DNA of 34,349 bases from a virus: the IMG/VR virus record IMGVR_UViG_3300010400_000040, positions 1-34,349 of that record; one strand, given 5' to 3'. The position numbers and the translations under genes were made by a program. How positions within the stretch are numbered: the stretch's first letter is position 1; each line of letters starts with the position of its first letter. Under the pieces are notes generated by a model, which saw nothing but the letters and a program-made list of their open reading frames with translations, was not told the DNA's origin and ran no database searches. Shown piece by piece: positions 22,373 to 29,974 of the stretch.

Positions 22373-23680
22373 CTACTGCTTAAGTACCCATTTGAAGAAG
22401 GTATTCAGGTAGTACCTGAAGCAGTCCAAGGCATCTAATTGTTTGGTGGGATCATTGCGGTTGCTCTTGTCTAATGAACCATCAGGAAGCACACGGGCAT
22501 GTTCCAGGTCATAAATCAGGCCCTTGCAGTTATCTTTATCAAAAACGGTTTGGTAATTGTGAAGTACGTAATTGATGAGTACGCGATTCTCCTCGATTAC
22601 TGGGTTAACTGTATCTACCTTTAGCTGACCGCTCCCAAGACCGAGTTTGTTTTTAATTATCGTATAGTAATTGATATTATCCTTTACCAATGCACTAGAA
22701 GCCTGTCCTGTTGCATCGCCGGTTACTATGAACAGGCATCCCCCATATTTGGCAATTATATTATCGCATAGGTCATATATGTTTGAGTTAGATAGCTTTA
22801 TCTGCTCAATTCCATATATCCAGTTATTGTAGTGCTGAAATACTGCACAGGTGATCGGATCCCGATTAAAATCAAATGACAAATACACCTCGAAAGCCTT
22901 ATTCAATTCCGTTTTGCCTACATGCTTCTTTCTATCATAACAGTAAGCAAATCTATTGTCTGTCTCATCGAAATTAGTCCAATCTCCTTCAATGAATTGC
23001 TTCTGATATCGTTCATCCATCGTAGCCCAGGCATTCCATTGATCCTGCGTAACATAAGGATTATCCTTTGGAGTAGCGGTCATGTATAAGAAATCATCCG
23101 GCAACTCCCCCTTAAGAAACGCTTCGTGGATAAATTCCTTAGGCCACTTTTGCGTAGGATTCAGCGTAGTAAGCATTAACGCCGGAGGCATGGGGTCAAT
23201 ATACCAGGAGCCTGTCCTTGAAAGAGATATATCCCAGAGCTTTTTGCTTAGTTCCTCCAATTGCTCCATGAAAACACCATTCGTTTCCAGCCCGAGGAAA
23301 TCATTTAATTCAGGGTCCTGCTTCAAATTTTCGCCCTTAAAGAAAATCTTCGAATCTTTTCGGTTATATGCAAAATAATTAGCCCTGTCCCGATTCCATC
23401 TCCAATTAGGAGAGCCGGCTATAATTTTCTCAAACGAGGGGATTGCGGTTCCTTGAAGTGCAGGGAAATCCTGCCTCATAATGTGCCACTTGGAATTCTC
23501 GTATTTATTGGCTAACCTAATTAGCGCACCAAGATTTATAAATGTTTTGCCCCCGCGAATTGCACCCCCATAACCGAATTTCCGGTATTGATTAAGCCCG
23601 GCACAGGCTTTCATTATCTCTACAAAATATTGATACTGTTTTGGATTAACTGAAAGATCAATAGTGGGGGTTGATATCAT
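22373..23680 (-). CDS. terL: Terminase large subunit
   Basis: The 435-residue protein has the ATPase Walker A FGYGGAIRGGKTFINLG with GGAIRGGKT at residues 38-46, a Walker-B-like GVFMEQLEEL and an AIPSFEKII coupling region. The RNase H-like nuclease half has VYLSFDFNRDP and IVTGDATGQ with acidic residues as expected for metal binding, and ends with DALDCFRYYLNTFF. TerL packages DNA into the prohead, using ATP, and cuts the concatemer. The length is typical. It overlaps the small subunit by 4 bases (start 23680 within the end of TerS). This is the anchor for calling the window a tailed phage. Confidence 0.93.
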   Translation of the reverse strand: MISTPTIDLSVNPKQYQYFVEIMKACAGLNQYRKFGYGGAIRGGKTFINLGALIRLANKYENSKWHIMRQDFPALQGTAIPSFEKIIAGSPNWRWNRDRANYFAYNRKDSKIFFKGENLKQDPELNDFLGLETNGVFMEQLEELSKKLWDISLSRTGSWYIDPMPPALMLTTLNPTQKWPKEFIHEAFLKGELPDDFLYMTATPKDNPYVTQDQWNAWATMDERYQKQFIEGDWTNFDETDNRFAYCYDRKKHVGKTELNKAFEVYLSFDFNRDPITCAVFQHYNNWIYGIEQIKLSNSNIYDLCDNIIAKYGGCLFIVTGDATGQASSALVKDNINYYTIIKNKLGLGSGQLKVDTVNPVIEENRVLINYVLHNYQTVFDKDNCKGLIYDLEHARVLPDGSLDKSNRNDPTKQLDALDCFRYYLNTFFKWVLKQ

Positions 23681-24159
23681 AATTCCAGCATTGTACCATC
23701 TGGAAGTTTTAATACCGGAGCTTTAATTTGTTCTCCTTTTGAAGTAAAGTCTGTTTTTTCGGAAAGGCCAAGATCACGGGCTATAATATTGGCATTTAAC
23801 AGGTCAGCAGCGGCACCCTGGAACTTCTGATTATAAATAACTGATTCGATTTCACTTATGACCGTGTTAAAATCTTGCTCGTCGACAGGCAATTGCGACT
23901 TAAACGTTCTGAAATATGCTTCATTACAATTCAAATAGAAACACAACCCGGAAAGTGTCATAGCCCGCATTTTCGGAATTTCTGCTGTGGTTATTTCTCC
24001 CTGATAAGCAAAGGCTTTGGACTCATATAACGGATTTTCTGCGCACCATTTGAAGTACTCGCAGCAGGCTTCCCATAACATTTTTGGGGATTCGAAAAGC
24101 TTATCCCGTCCATGTTTTGAGCGCAATTCCCAGAACCTATTTCCGATTGGAGCCGCCAT
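23677..24159 (-). CDS. terS: Terminase small subunit / DNA-packaging protein
   Basis: The 160-residue protein begins MAAPIGNRFWELRSKHGRDK and continues with MLWEACCEYFKWCAENPLYE, the N-terminal pattern of Bacteroidetes phage small terminases (NRFWxxRSxHGRxxxFxSPxxLWxACxEYFxWxxxNPL). MTLSGLCFYLNCNEAYFRTF is a helix-turn-helix-like segment, and the C-terminus QIKAPVLKLPDGTMLEL is the usual TerL-contacting tail. It recognises phage DNA and loads the large subunit. It overlaps terL by 4 bases. The divergent gap of 115 bases upstream separates it from the plus-strand HNH-like gene. Confidence 0.88.
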   Translation of the reverse strand: MAAPIGNRFWELRSKHGRDKLFESPKMLWEACCEYFKWCAENPLYESKAFAYQGEITTAEIPKMRAMTLSGLCFYLNCNEAYFRTFKSQLPVDEQDFNTVISEIESVIYNQKFQGAAADLLNANIIARDLGLSEKTDFTSKGEQIKAPVLKLPDGTMLEL

Positions 24160-24274
24160 AACCCGAAGTTACTATAATTTCATTATTTCCTGAAAATTCA
24201 ATATATTCGGTACTTACGATAAAATGTGTCATGTGGAACAATTATTGACTCCGGCCTTTAAGAAACCCAGCAAG

Positions 24275-24589
24275 ATGAGTTTGAACTGTTGTAATTGCGG
24301 CAATCCCTTGGAAGATAGTAGAGCTGGCAAACAACGATATTGCAAAGCTTGTCATGCGGCATACATGAGGGCGAATAGGCCAAAATATATTGATCTTTCA
24401 TCAGGACAAAAGTTCAAAGCTAATACGCGATCCTATTCAAGAGTATACCAAAAGAGGGGTAAATTATTGCCACAGCTTTGCGCTAAATGCGGTGATCCAA
24501 AAGCAGAAAAGCACCACGAAGATTATTCTAAGCCATTAGAAGTAATATGGTTGTGCCGTAAATGCCATCTTGAACTTCATAACTCTTAA
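24275..24589 (+). CDS. HNH-like zinc protein on the plus strand
   Basis: The 104-residue protein starts at the inner ATG at 24275, where it begins MSLNCCNCGNPLEDSRAGKQ. It has a first ribbon (CCNCGNPLE...RYCKAC) and a second zinc/HNH-like part CAKCGDPKAEKHHEDYSKPL followed by WLCRKCHLELH. The words KHHEDYSKPLEVxWLCRxCHLxLH are frequent in phage zinc proteins that are often annotated as HNH endonucleases. The catalytic HNH pattern is not fully clear, so nuclease activity is uncertain. HNH genes adjacent to terminases help packaging in some phages. Here the gene runs opposite to the terminase genes and overlaps the convergent gene at 24586 by 4 bases. A frame upstream to 24224 exists, but its first 17 residues do not look protein-like. 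Confidence 0.7.
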   Translation: MSLNCCNCGNPLEDSRAGKQRYCKACHAAYMRANRPKYIDLSSGQKFKANTRSYSRVYQKRGKLLPQLCAKCGDPKAEKHHEDYSKPLEVIWLCRKCHLELHNS

Positions 24590-24789
24590 TGTGCCCTCAC
24601 CACCCTCTTATTACAAGGCCAGGATTGAGCTTTAAATGTTCTCAGGTTAATGATTTCCCGGCAACCGAAGTAAGGAACGGTGTTCATAGGTGGATAGCCC
24701 ACTGTCTCGTACCGGATGCGGGATCCCGGTAACCTGAACTGCTCCATAAGCCCAAGGCTACCGAGATAAACAGGTTTTGGCCTGCTCAT
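24586..24789 (-). CDS. Hypothetical small protein, beta-rich
   Basis: The 67-residue protein begins MSRPKPVYLGSLGLMEQFRL and continues with PGSRIRYETVGYPPMNTVPY, then FKAQSWPCNKRVVRAH. A short 'LGSL...EQFRLPGSRIRYETV' motif is one that I recognise from phage genomes as a small beta domain of unknown function. It overlaps the plus-strand HNH-like gene end by 4 bases and the upstream gene by 4 bases. Function unknown. Confidence 0.55.
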   Translation of the reverse strand: MSRPKPVYLGSLGLMEQFRLPGSRIRYETVGYPPMNTVPYFGCREIINLRTFKAQSWPCNKRVVRAH

Positions 24790-24977
24790 CCCTTCCCTCC
24801 TTTGAGTTCTTCGACCAGTTTTTCAGCCCGCTCTCTCCTGGATTCCAATTCTTTAGTTATTAATTCACGGATGGCGATTAAGTCTTTGTGATCAATGTCT
24901 GAAAGCTGCTGTTCGAACTGCGATGGAGTGATCTTGTAAGTGGGTGATTTGCGTTTCTTCTCTGCTGTCTGTGTCAT
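24786..24977 (-). CDS. Hypothetical small charged protein
   Basis: The 63-residue protein begins MTQTAEKKRKSPTYKITPSQ and is charged and helical, with ESRRERAEKLVEELKGGKG at the end. It overlaps the next gene by 4 bases. It could bind nucleic acid or act as a small regulator, but nothing specific supports that. It begins 32 bases downstream of the ParB-like gene's stop. Confidence 0.55.
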   Translation of the reverse strand: MTQTAEKKRKSPTYKITPSQFEQQLSDIDHKDLIAIRELITKELESRRERAEKLVEELKGGKG

Positions 24978-25009
24978 AAAAGTGTACCCGTTATACCGAA
25001 CGGGGCGGT

Positions 25010-25903
25010 TTATGGCCGTGGGGCCGGTGTGTTATAGACGGTCGAATGTGGCAAATTGAAATACTCATGAATTATTATGAGTGTCGGGAAAAGCGGTGAT
25101 TCAAATTTGTGTTCCATTTGCCTACCAAAATATTTCGTTTCAGTGGCATAAATATCTTTATGGCTCGAATATGGATTTTTTAACTTATTCAATTCATGGA
25201 GATACTCATCGAAATTTTGAATATCAGGATGACCATCAGTATATAGCTTTAGAAACTCATTAAAAAAAGGCAGGTTCGCTATGTAATCCACAGCTTTTGA
25301 AACATTATAAGAATCCCCGCTCAGAATATCTAAAATGGTTTGTATTTCCATTGGCAGATAATCAAATTTCTGAGTACACGCCGCTATAAATTCTTGTACT
25401 TTCTTAAGTCTAAAATCATCCTCTTTCTTATATTCCATCAACCCATTCTTAAATAGATTGTAATTTTCCCGACTTCTTTTTTCCAAATATGGCGTTTGAA
25501 AGATGCCTATTATTTCTCCGAAAGAATAAGGAAGAATCTTGCTCCACTCTAAAACCTTACGATATGCCAACTTATCTCTATGAAAATATAGAAACTCGAA
25601 ATCTGTTGGTTTATGAACCAGAGCTCCGGCCTTCATCAAGTCTAATGCGGAGGAAACTTCAGAAATTTTGTAATAAATCGACTCCTTCAAAGACTTGTTT
25701 GCCTCAAACCTATACACTCCGTCAAGAATATTATATTCTTTATCGACTATAATCGGCAGGTCTTTGCTAAGATTTTTTATTGCCATTTCGCCTATCAATA
25801 TCATTAGTTTCTTTTCATAAAACTTCGGGCGTTCTTCATATCTAAAAAGACCATACTCGGTAGTACTCAATACCCTATTTACTTCTGATTGCAAAACTTT
25901 CAT
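25010..25903 (-). CDS. ParB-like domain protein
   Basis: The 297-residue protein has an N-terminal ParB/Srx-like region. LPIIVDKEYNILDGVYRFEA (residues 49-68) followed by NKSLKESIYYKI matches the family pattern PIIVDxxxxIxDGxxRxxAxxxxxxxxIYYxI. The C-terminal 200 residues are helix-rich with no motif that I recognise; residues EIQTILDILSGDSYNVSKAV include a possible helix-turn-helix. ParB-like domains bind CTP or nucleotides and DNA, and phage versions act in partition, gene control or packaging. The full pattern of catalytic residues of nuclease-type ParB is not clear. It stands alone between non-coding gaps, without a ParA partner nearby. Confidence 0.65.
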   Translation of the reverse strand: MKVLQSEVNRVLSTTEYGLFRYEERPKFYEKKLMILIGEMAIKNLSKDLPIIVDKEYNILDGVYRFEANKSLKESIYYKISEVSSALDLMKAGALVHKPTDFEFLYFHRDKLAYRKVLEWSKILPYSFGEIIGIFQTPYLEKRSRENYNLFKNGLMEYKKEDDFRLKKVQEFIAACTQKFDYLPMEIQTILDILSGDSYNVSKAVDYIANLPFFNEFLKLYTDGHPDIQNFDEYLHELNKLKNPYSSHKDIYATETKYFGRQMEHKFESPLFPTLIIIHEYFNLPHSTVYNTPAPRP

Positions 25904-26018
25904 ATTGTTAAAATTTAATAATGAGACTATATAATAATGTACTCAACCTTCTTTCTCCAACAACCCTATTATCAATAAACTAGCTACTACCAGTAGCCAC
26001 CACCCCCAGATATAAACC

Positions 26019-26501
26019 CTATGCCTTGAATGCGCTGTCATTTCTCAGTAGTTTTAGTCCTCGTACGATCTGATTCCTCACCGTATGAACCGAGATCCCC
26101 AGTTTCCCCGCTATCTGGGGGTTAGTCAGTCCTCCCCAGAATCTCATTGTAACTACCCTGCGGGTCTGGGCCGGCAGTCCTGCCAGGGCCCGGGCGATGT
26201 GGGCGAAGACCTCTGCGTCCAGCTGGGCTACCTCATCCACTTCAGGCAGGGTGCGCAGGCGCCGTTCTTTCATGCCCTCGTGTTGCAAATAGTTCAAGCA
26301 GGCATTATGAACGATACGGAACAGCGGGTGATCGTCTATTGGTCGTCCGCCTGTGATCAGCTTAACCCACACATCCATCACTACATCCTCTGCTGCCTGC
26401 CTGTCGTTTAGGATTCTCCAGGCATAGTAGAGAAGCGGGATATAGTGCAGTTTGAAAGACTGCTCTATGGTGAGTGAGGGGCTGCGGTGCTGGGTGTTCA
26501 T
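26019..26501 (-). CDS. ECF-type RNA polymerase sigma factor
   Basis: The 160-residue protein has sigma region 2 (LLYYAWRILNDRQAAEDVVM, residues 23-42, followed by DVWVKL) and region 4 with a helix-turn-helix (NPQIAGKLGISVHTVRNQIV, residues 127-146, followed by RGLKLLR). No anti-sigma partner is visible beside it. ECF factors direct RNA polymerase to specific promoters. In Bacteroidetes they often come with FecR/TonB systems, none of which is present here. The gene is clearly richer in G and C (for example around 26160-26280) than its AT-rich neighbours, which suggests acquisition from a different background. It overlaps the upstream 148-residue gene by 4 bases, so it is in the phage's early operon. 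Confidence 0.88.
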   Translation of the reverse strand: MNTQHRSPSLTIEQSFKLHYIPLLYYAWRILNDRQAAEDVVMDVWVKLITGGRPIDDHPLFRIVHNACLNYLQHEGMKERRLRTLPEVDEVAQLDAEVFAHIARALAGLPAQTRRVVTMRFWGGLTNPQIAGKLGISVHTVRNQIVRGLKLLRNDSAFKA

Positions 26502-26944
26502 CGTTGGCCGGTTTTGACGAACAATTCATACAATTCTGCACTGCTATATTTTTCTCCGACGTTACCCACCCATAATTCATCAGTATCAGACCATCCATAG
26601 AATTCTACACACCACTCCGCGAACCGAACCGCCTCCGGCACTTCCTCCTTACGGGTTAGGGCGTATTTCTCCGATAATTGAACTATCGCTGTGTGTTCAG
26701 ATATAGTTTCCGCATTGATGGCATATAATCGCTTTGCTGCTTCAGCCAAAAACTCCTTCCATAGTTCTCCTTTTTCCGGCTGTGATAACAAGCTTTCATC
26801 ACCTTCAAAGTGAATTACAACTTTGTAAGCTGATCCTGCTCCGACTTCGCCACATCCGCGTGTATATTTGTCGTATTCTTCACGAGTCCAGATATGGTAC
26901 TTGTCATCGTAATCTTTAACTACTAAATATTTTTTGAAGTCCAT
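26498..26944 (-). CDS. Hypothetical protein, unknown
   Basis: The 148-residue protein begins MDFKKYLVVKDYDDKYHIWT and is acidic, with many Glu and aromatic residues (RFAEWCVEFYGWSDTDELWV) and an ending YSSAELYELFVKTGQR. The segment AEWCxxxxxxxxxxxWxxxxxxxYSxxELYxxF is a pattern of small phage proteins in Bacteroidetes, unassigned. It overlaps the sigma factor start by 4 bases, the only gene directly coupled to it, so it might be translated together with it. Promoter-like elements upstream are obscured by A-rich sequence (26945-26965). Confidence 0.65.
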   Translation of the reverse strand: MDFKKYLVVKDYDDKYHIWTREEYDKYTRGCGEVGAGSAYKVVIHFEGDESLLSQPEKGELWKEFLAEAAKRLYAINAETISEHTAIVQLSEKYALTRKEEVPEAVRFAEWCVEFYGWSDTDELWVGNVGEKYSSAELYELFVKTGQR

Positions 26945-26999
26945 AACTTAATTTTTTTAATGGCTGGCTGATATGTATTTACTGGTCATGGCTGTTGTG

Positions 27000-27191
27000 T
27001 TATTTGTTGATATCATCTGCATACCAATTATGTTTGGCCATTTTTGGAACTATTAAACCACCGTATGAATTAAGATGATACATATCATTTAGTCTCTCAA
27101 TGGCTTTTTGTCTGGCCTCTTTTTCGTCTTTAGCCTCAACTTCAAAATCTACTTCTAATTCCAGCGTACCCCAAATATTGAATGTTGGCAT
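27000..27191 (-). CDS. Hypothetical small protein
   Basis: The 63-residue protein begins MPTFNIWGTLELEVDFEVEA and continues with EAKDEKEARQKAIERLNDMY. An initial beta strand pair followed by an Ala/Glu helix with AxxxAxxxL repeats is typical of small alpha/beta phage proteins. It follows the preceding gene's stop by one base (27193 side). Function unknown. Confidence 0.6.
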   Translation of the reverse strand: MPTFNIWGTLELEVDFEVEAKDEKEARQKAIERLNDMYHLNSYGGLIVPKMAKHNWYADDINK

Positions 27192-27192
27192 A

Positions 27193-27747
27193 TTATTGTT
27201 GTTTAAGTGCTTCTGTGGCTATGGATACTACCCATTTCAAAACTTCTTTATGATTACCATCGAATTTGCGCCCATCACCAGCAAACTCCCATTTTGCTAT
27301 ATCTTCCAGCCCCTTCCTCAGTCTTGCTATCTGTTCATCTTTGCTCTCTTCCTGCTTAATATATTCTTTAACTTTCCCTCTTGCCCATTCCATATCTTCA
27401 TCGGTCGGCTTTTTCCCGATTATAAATTTCGGGTTCTCTATGATTAGTTCCGGGCAATCGGCGAAGCGAAGAAGGTTTTGAAGGTGGGATATGTATTCAT
27501 CTTTCTGGATGCAGATTATTTTAGCATACTTCATAGCACAATCCATATATTCTGCCCTTGCTGCTCCCGTGGCTATAATATCTTCAGGGTTACCATTATT
27601 TATAAATGGATATTTTTTGTCTAAATCCTGTTGTATCTGCTTACGAATATCTTCAGGCAGTTGTGCTTGTGTCATGGCTAATAATTGGGATGGACAATTG
27701 AATTTATGATGACCATTTATTTCATTGCAAAGAGGACACGCTTCCAT
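27193..27747 (-). CDS. Hypothetical protein with zinc-knuckle start
   Basis: The 184-residue protein begins MEACPLCNEINGHHKFNCPS, with CPLC...HH...C near the N-terminus that may bind zinc. The rest is helical, with a long charged segment (KGLEDIAKWEFAGDGRKFDG, and EWARGKVKEYIKQEESKDEQ). The pattern 'LLRFADCPELIIENPKFIIG' suggests a small alpha/beta core. Proteins of this type occur among small early genes of Bacteroidetes phages. An AAAAAAG-type leader precedes the ATG at 27747. Function unknown. Confidence 0.6.
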   Translation of the reverse strand: MEACPLCNEINGHHKFNCPSQLLAMTQAQLPEDIRKQIQQDLDKKYPFINNGNPEDIIATGAARAEYMDCAMKYAKIICIQKDEYISHLQNLLRFADCPELIIENPKFIIGKKPTDEDMEWARGKVKEYIKQEESKDEQIARLRKGLEDIAKWEFAGDGRKFDGNHKEVLKWVVSIATEALKQQ

Positions 27748-27748
27748 G

Positions 27749-28138
27749 TTATAACTTTTTTAAAATTGCATATCGGTTATTGATATTTATTGAGTTGGCT
27801 CTTAACCAGCTTTGATAGGATTCAAGGGCGGTGGGGAAAAATTGCGGTAACCCCCAATTCCATTCGTAATTACGATATCTAAAACTTGTAAATGAATTTG
27901 GCTTACATTCATAATCCACAATCTTCGCCGCCATCTCTTCGGTTATTGCATCACTTGTTCCTATGAATTGCCAGTTGCCTGCGGGGAGTTTGAGCATATC
28001 GCCACCACAATTACACGGGTCTTGTATTTGTGAAGTAAATACAATCTTCATGTAGTCATCAATCTCATGAAGCATGAAATCAGTGGCATCTTCCGGCACC
28101 TCTACCAAAAGGATATTATCTATAGTGATTTGGTTCAT
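27749..28138 (-). CDS. Hypothetical protein, unknown
   Basis: The 129-residue protein begins MNQITIDNILLVEVPEDATD and contains DPCNCGGDMLKLPAGNWQFI, a CxC knuckle, followed by KPNSFTSFRYRNYEWNWGLP. The LPAGNWQFIG motif is one that I recall from small Bacteroidetes phage proteins in the same genomic region, where a strand is followed by an EEMAAKIV helix. It is preceded by an A-rich leader. The function is unknown. Confidence 0.6.
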   Translation of the reverse strand: MNQITIDNILLVEVPEDATDFMLHEIDDYMKIVFTSQIQDPCNCGGDMLKLPAGNWQFIGTSDAITEEMAAKIVDYECKPNSFTSFRYRNYEWNWGLPQFFPTALESYQSWLRANSININNRYAILKKL

Positions 28139-28148
28139 GGCTTAAATT

Positions 28149-28418
28149 TTATACCGCGTTTGCATGGATATCAAATCCGCGTCGATTAAGCAATATGATC
28201 AAAGCTTCTGCGATTCCGGCTCCATAATTAGAGCTGTGGCCGTACCAATCCGTAGACCACGCGAATTTGTTGGAATCTGTTATTTCGTCACTATCATCTT
28301 CCTCTGCGTTTTCTTTCCTTCTGGGAACAATCATATACCACATATCGTTATCGATATCGAATTTGCAGGATGGATTCTGCTCAATTAAATCGGCTAATTT
28401 TTCTGCTTCTTTTTTCAT
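28149..28418 (-). CDS. Hypothetical acidic protein
   Basis: The 89-residue protein begins MKKEAEKLADLIEQNPSCKF, and the middle is strongly acidic (RRKENAEEDDSDEITDSNKF) with an aromatic WSTDWYGHSSNYG. It ends GIAEALIILLNRRGFDIHAN. Domain not recognised. The composition suggests a small intracellular protein. It lies 10 bases from the downstream gene start at 28138 and 22 bases downstream of the gene at 28441. Confidence 0.55.
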   Translation of the reverse strand: MKKEAEKLADLIEQNPSCKFDIDNDMWYMIVPRRKENAEEDDSDEITDSNKFAWSTDWYGHSSNYGAGIAEALIILLNRRGFDIHANAV

Positions 28419-28440
28419 ATACTATAGGTATTACTCTGGT

Positions 28441-29007
28441 TTAAGTGTTTGGGTTGGCGGCTTTTATTACAATCAGATCAATAATAAATGTTGAATATTT
28501 GTCGATTTGGTCACACACTTTTTGTATTTCACCTTCAAGCTCTTTCTTCCGCCGCATCCAATGTTCTTTGGTAGCCTCATATTCTGCAATTCCATAATCA
28601 ATTGCCTCTTGATGGGTTTTGAAATAAGTGTTATCGTGCATTATTATGCCGTCAATAGTCGTGTTTGGCCATCCATAAGCATCAGTAAATGTTGCAATAA
28701 GCGCCCCATCTTCACAAGTATAAACCGGTAGAGGATTTTCAATTTCATCCACTCCATTGACAATTTCTTTTATTTCGCCGGAAGCAATAAGCTCTAATAG
28801 TTTGTCCCAAATAAATATCAATTCAGGGTGATTCAGCGCTTCTCGCCCTTTATGCCAAGTATCAAGCGCATAGGTCATTTTAAATCCATCCTTCGTAACC
28901 TTGATTAAGTCGTGACAAAGGGGGCTACCAATTGCTATGTAATCACCGTAATTGCCAACCGTATAGCCAGTGTTATTAAGAATCTTTTTAAGCAATCGTG
29001 CTTTCAT
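28441..29007 (-). CDS. Hypothetical protein, unknown
   Basis: The 188-residue protein begins MKARLLKKILNNTGYTVGNY, includes a beta-rich central part (YTCEDGALIATFTDAYGWPN) and ends in a charged helical stretch (RRKKELEGEIQKVCDQIDKY) followed by STFIIDLIVIKAANPNT. The opening KARLLKKILNNTGYTVxNYxxYIxIGSPxCHDLI is typical of early phage genes in Bacteroidetes but has no assigned role that I can name. The C-terminal hydrophobic end is too short and mixed for a clear membrane helix. Confidence 0.6.
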   Translation of the reverse strand: MKARLLKKILNNTGYTVGNYGDYIAIGSPLCHDLIKVTKDGFKMTYALDTWHKGREALNHPELIFIWDKLLELIASGEIKEIVNGVDEIENPLPVYTCEDGALIATFTDAYGWPNTTIDGIIMHDNTYFKTHQEAIDYGIAEYEATKEHWMRRKKELEGEIQKVCDQIDKYSTFIIDLIVIKAANPNT

Positions 29008-29039
29008 CTTTACTCTTTTATAGGTGGGTTAACTGTTAT

Positions 29040-29453
29040 TTAATCTTTGGTGGCGGGTGGTGGCTTGCTATTATTGCCAATCAGGTATCTTTTGGCTGTT
29101 TTAATAATGGTTGTTAAAATTTCTTCTGGCACCAATTCGCCGGTATACCAAAATTTCCATCCATGATTATCGAGCCTGACGGCATCATATCCATACTTAT
29201 GTTCAACGATTATGGACACATCAAATGGGAAATTATTGCCCACTACCGGCACCCATGCTTCATCCTGCTCATCTTCTTTTAGCCACTTAACAAGATTCAA
29301 TTTTGGGGCATCCTCTTTTTCTCCGTGATAATTGATGATCCTAAATCCCCCGTCATGAACTTGAAAAATGCAGTGGTCACCGTTATACAGACAGTTGTAA
29401 ATACCGACTCCCGGAAGTTCATCGCTTGCTTTAATCTCTTTATATTTTTTCAT
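29040..29453 (-). CDS. Hypothetical protein, unknown
   Basis: The 137-residue protein begins MKKYKEIKASDELPGVGIYN and is beta-rich through CIFQVHDGGFRIINYHGEKE and the SIIVEHKYGYDAVRLDNHGW segments, ending in a Lys-rich tail. The 'WVPVVGNNFPFDVSIIVEHK' part resembles small phage proteins related to the DUF551 group, where a short aromatic/Pro-rich sequence follows a beta strand, but this is a weak resemblance. Function unknown. Confidence 0.55.
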   Translation of the reverse strand: MKKYKEIKASDELPGVGIYNCLYNGDHCIFQVHDGGFRIINYHGEKEDAPKLNLVKWLKEDEQDEAWVPVVGNNFPFDVSIIVEHKYGYDAVRLDNHGWKFWYTGELVPEEILTTIIKTAKRYLIGNNSKPPPATKD

Positions 29454-29482
29454 TTGTAGTAGGTGTTTTGTATTTGTGGTGG

Positions 29483-29722
29483 TTACCGATTAAGGCGTTC
29501 CGGCTCTTTCTCGTTTTTCTTTACCGTCGTTTCGCATTGCTGAATTGCCCAATTAATTTTATCATCAGGCATATTATCGACAACCTCATTAATTGGAAGC
29601 TCCAGGTTCTTGTGCGAATACATTCGCTTGAACATTAGTTGTTGACCTTCAGAACACTTTGCAAGGAGCGACTTCAGTTCATTGCGCCTGAAATCTTCAA
29701 TCTTTTTTAATGTTTCACTCAT
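29483..29722 (-). CDS. Small helical protein, unknown
   Basis: The 79-residue protein starts at the ATG at 29722, whose ATGA overlaps the stop of the preceding gene. A longer frame to 29764 exists, but it would lie inside that gene. It reads MSETLKKIEDFRRNELKSLL and is helical and charged, with an EGQQLMFKRMYSHKNLELPI segment and a 'INEVVDNMPDDKINWAIQQC' end. The words QQLMFKRMYSxxNLxxxIxxVVDxMPxDKLxWAMxQ occur in several Bacteroidetes phages as a small early protein of unknown role (from memory). Confidence 0.65.
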   Translation of the reverse strand: MSETLKKIEDFRRNELKSLLAKCSEGQQLMFKRMYSHKNLELPINEVVDNMPDDKINWAIQQCETTVKKNEKEPERLNR

Positions 29723-29964
29723 GGTTGGGTGTTTATTACGGCGGTTTGTAAAATTTGATTGCAAACAGAATCCATTACAGAGCCCAAAAGTTCGGAAGCA
29801 TTGGCAACCTCCGTTGCCTGCTTATTTACCGGGACGAATTTGGTTTCCACGAAATGCGGCTTATCTCCTTGCTGATTAGGACAGAAATCACCTTGTGCGC
29901 TGTGGTAGGAAAATGTATCCCCGCAAATGGCGCAGACCTCATTGAGATTAAATTTTTCTGACAT
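29719..29964 (-). CDS. Hypothetical zinc-finger-like protein
   Basis: The 81-residue protein begins MSEKFNLNEVCAICGDTFSY and has CAIC at residues 11-14, HSAQGDFCPNQ with another His and Cys, and a long non-descript C-terminus. The spacing CxxC...H...C fits a small zinc finger. The sequence VCAICGDTFSYHSAQGDFCP is a pattern shared by small phage proteins. It overlaps the next gene by 4 bases and is preceded by an AAAAAC-rich leader. Function unknown. Confidence 0.6.
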   Translation of the reverse strand: MSEKFNLNEVCAICGDTFSYHSAQGDFCPNQQGDKPHFVETKFVPVNKQATEVANASELLGSVMDSVCNQILQTAVINTQP

Positions 29965-29974
29965 AAGTTTTTAT

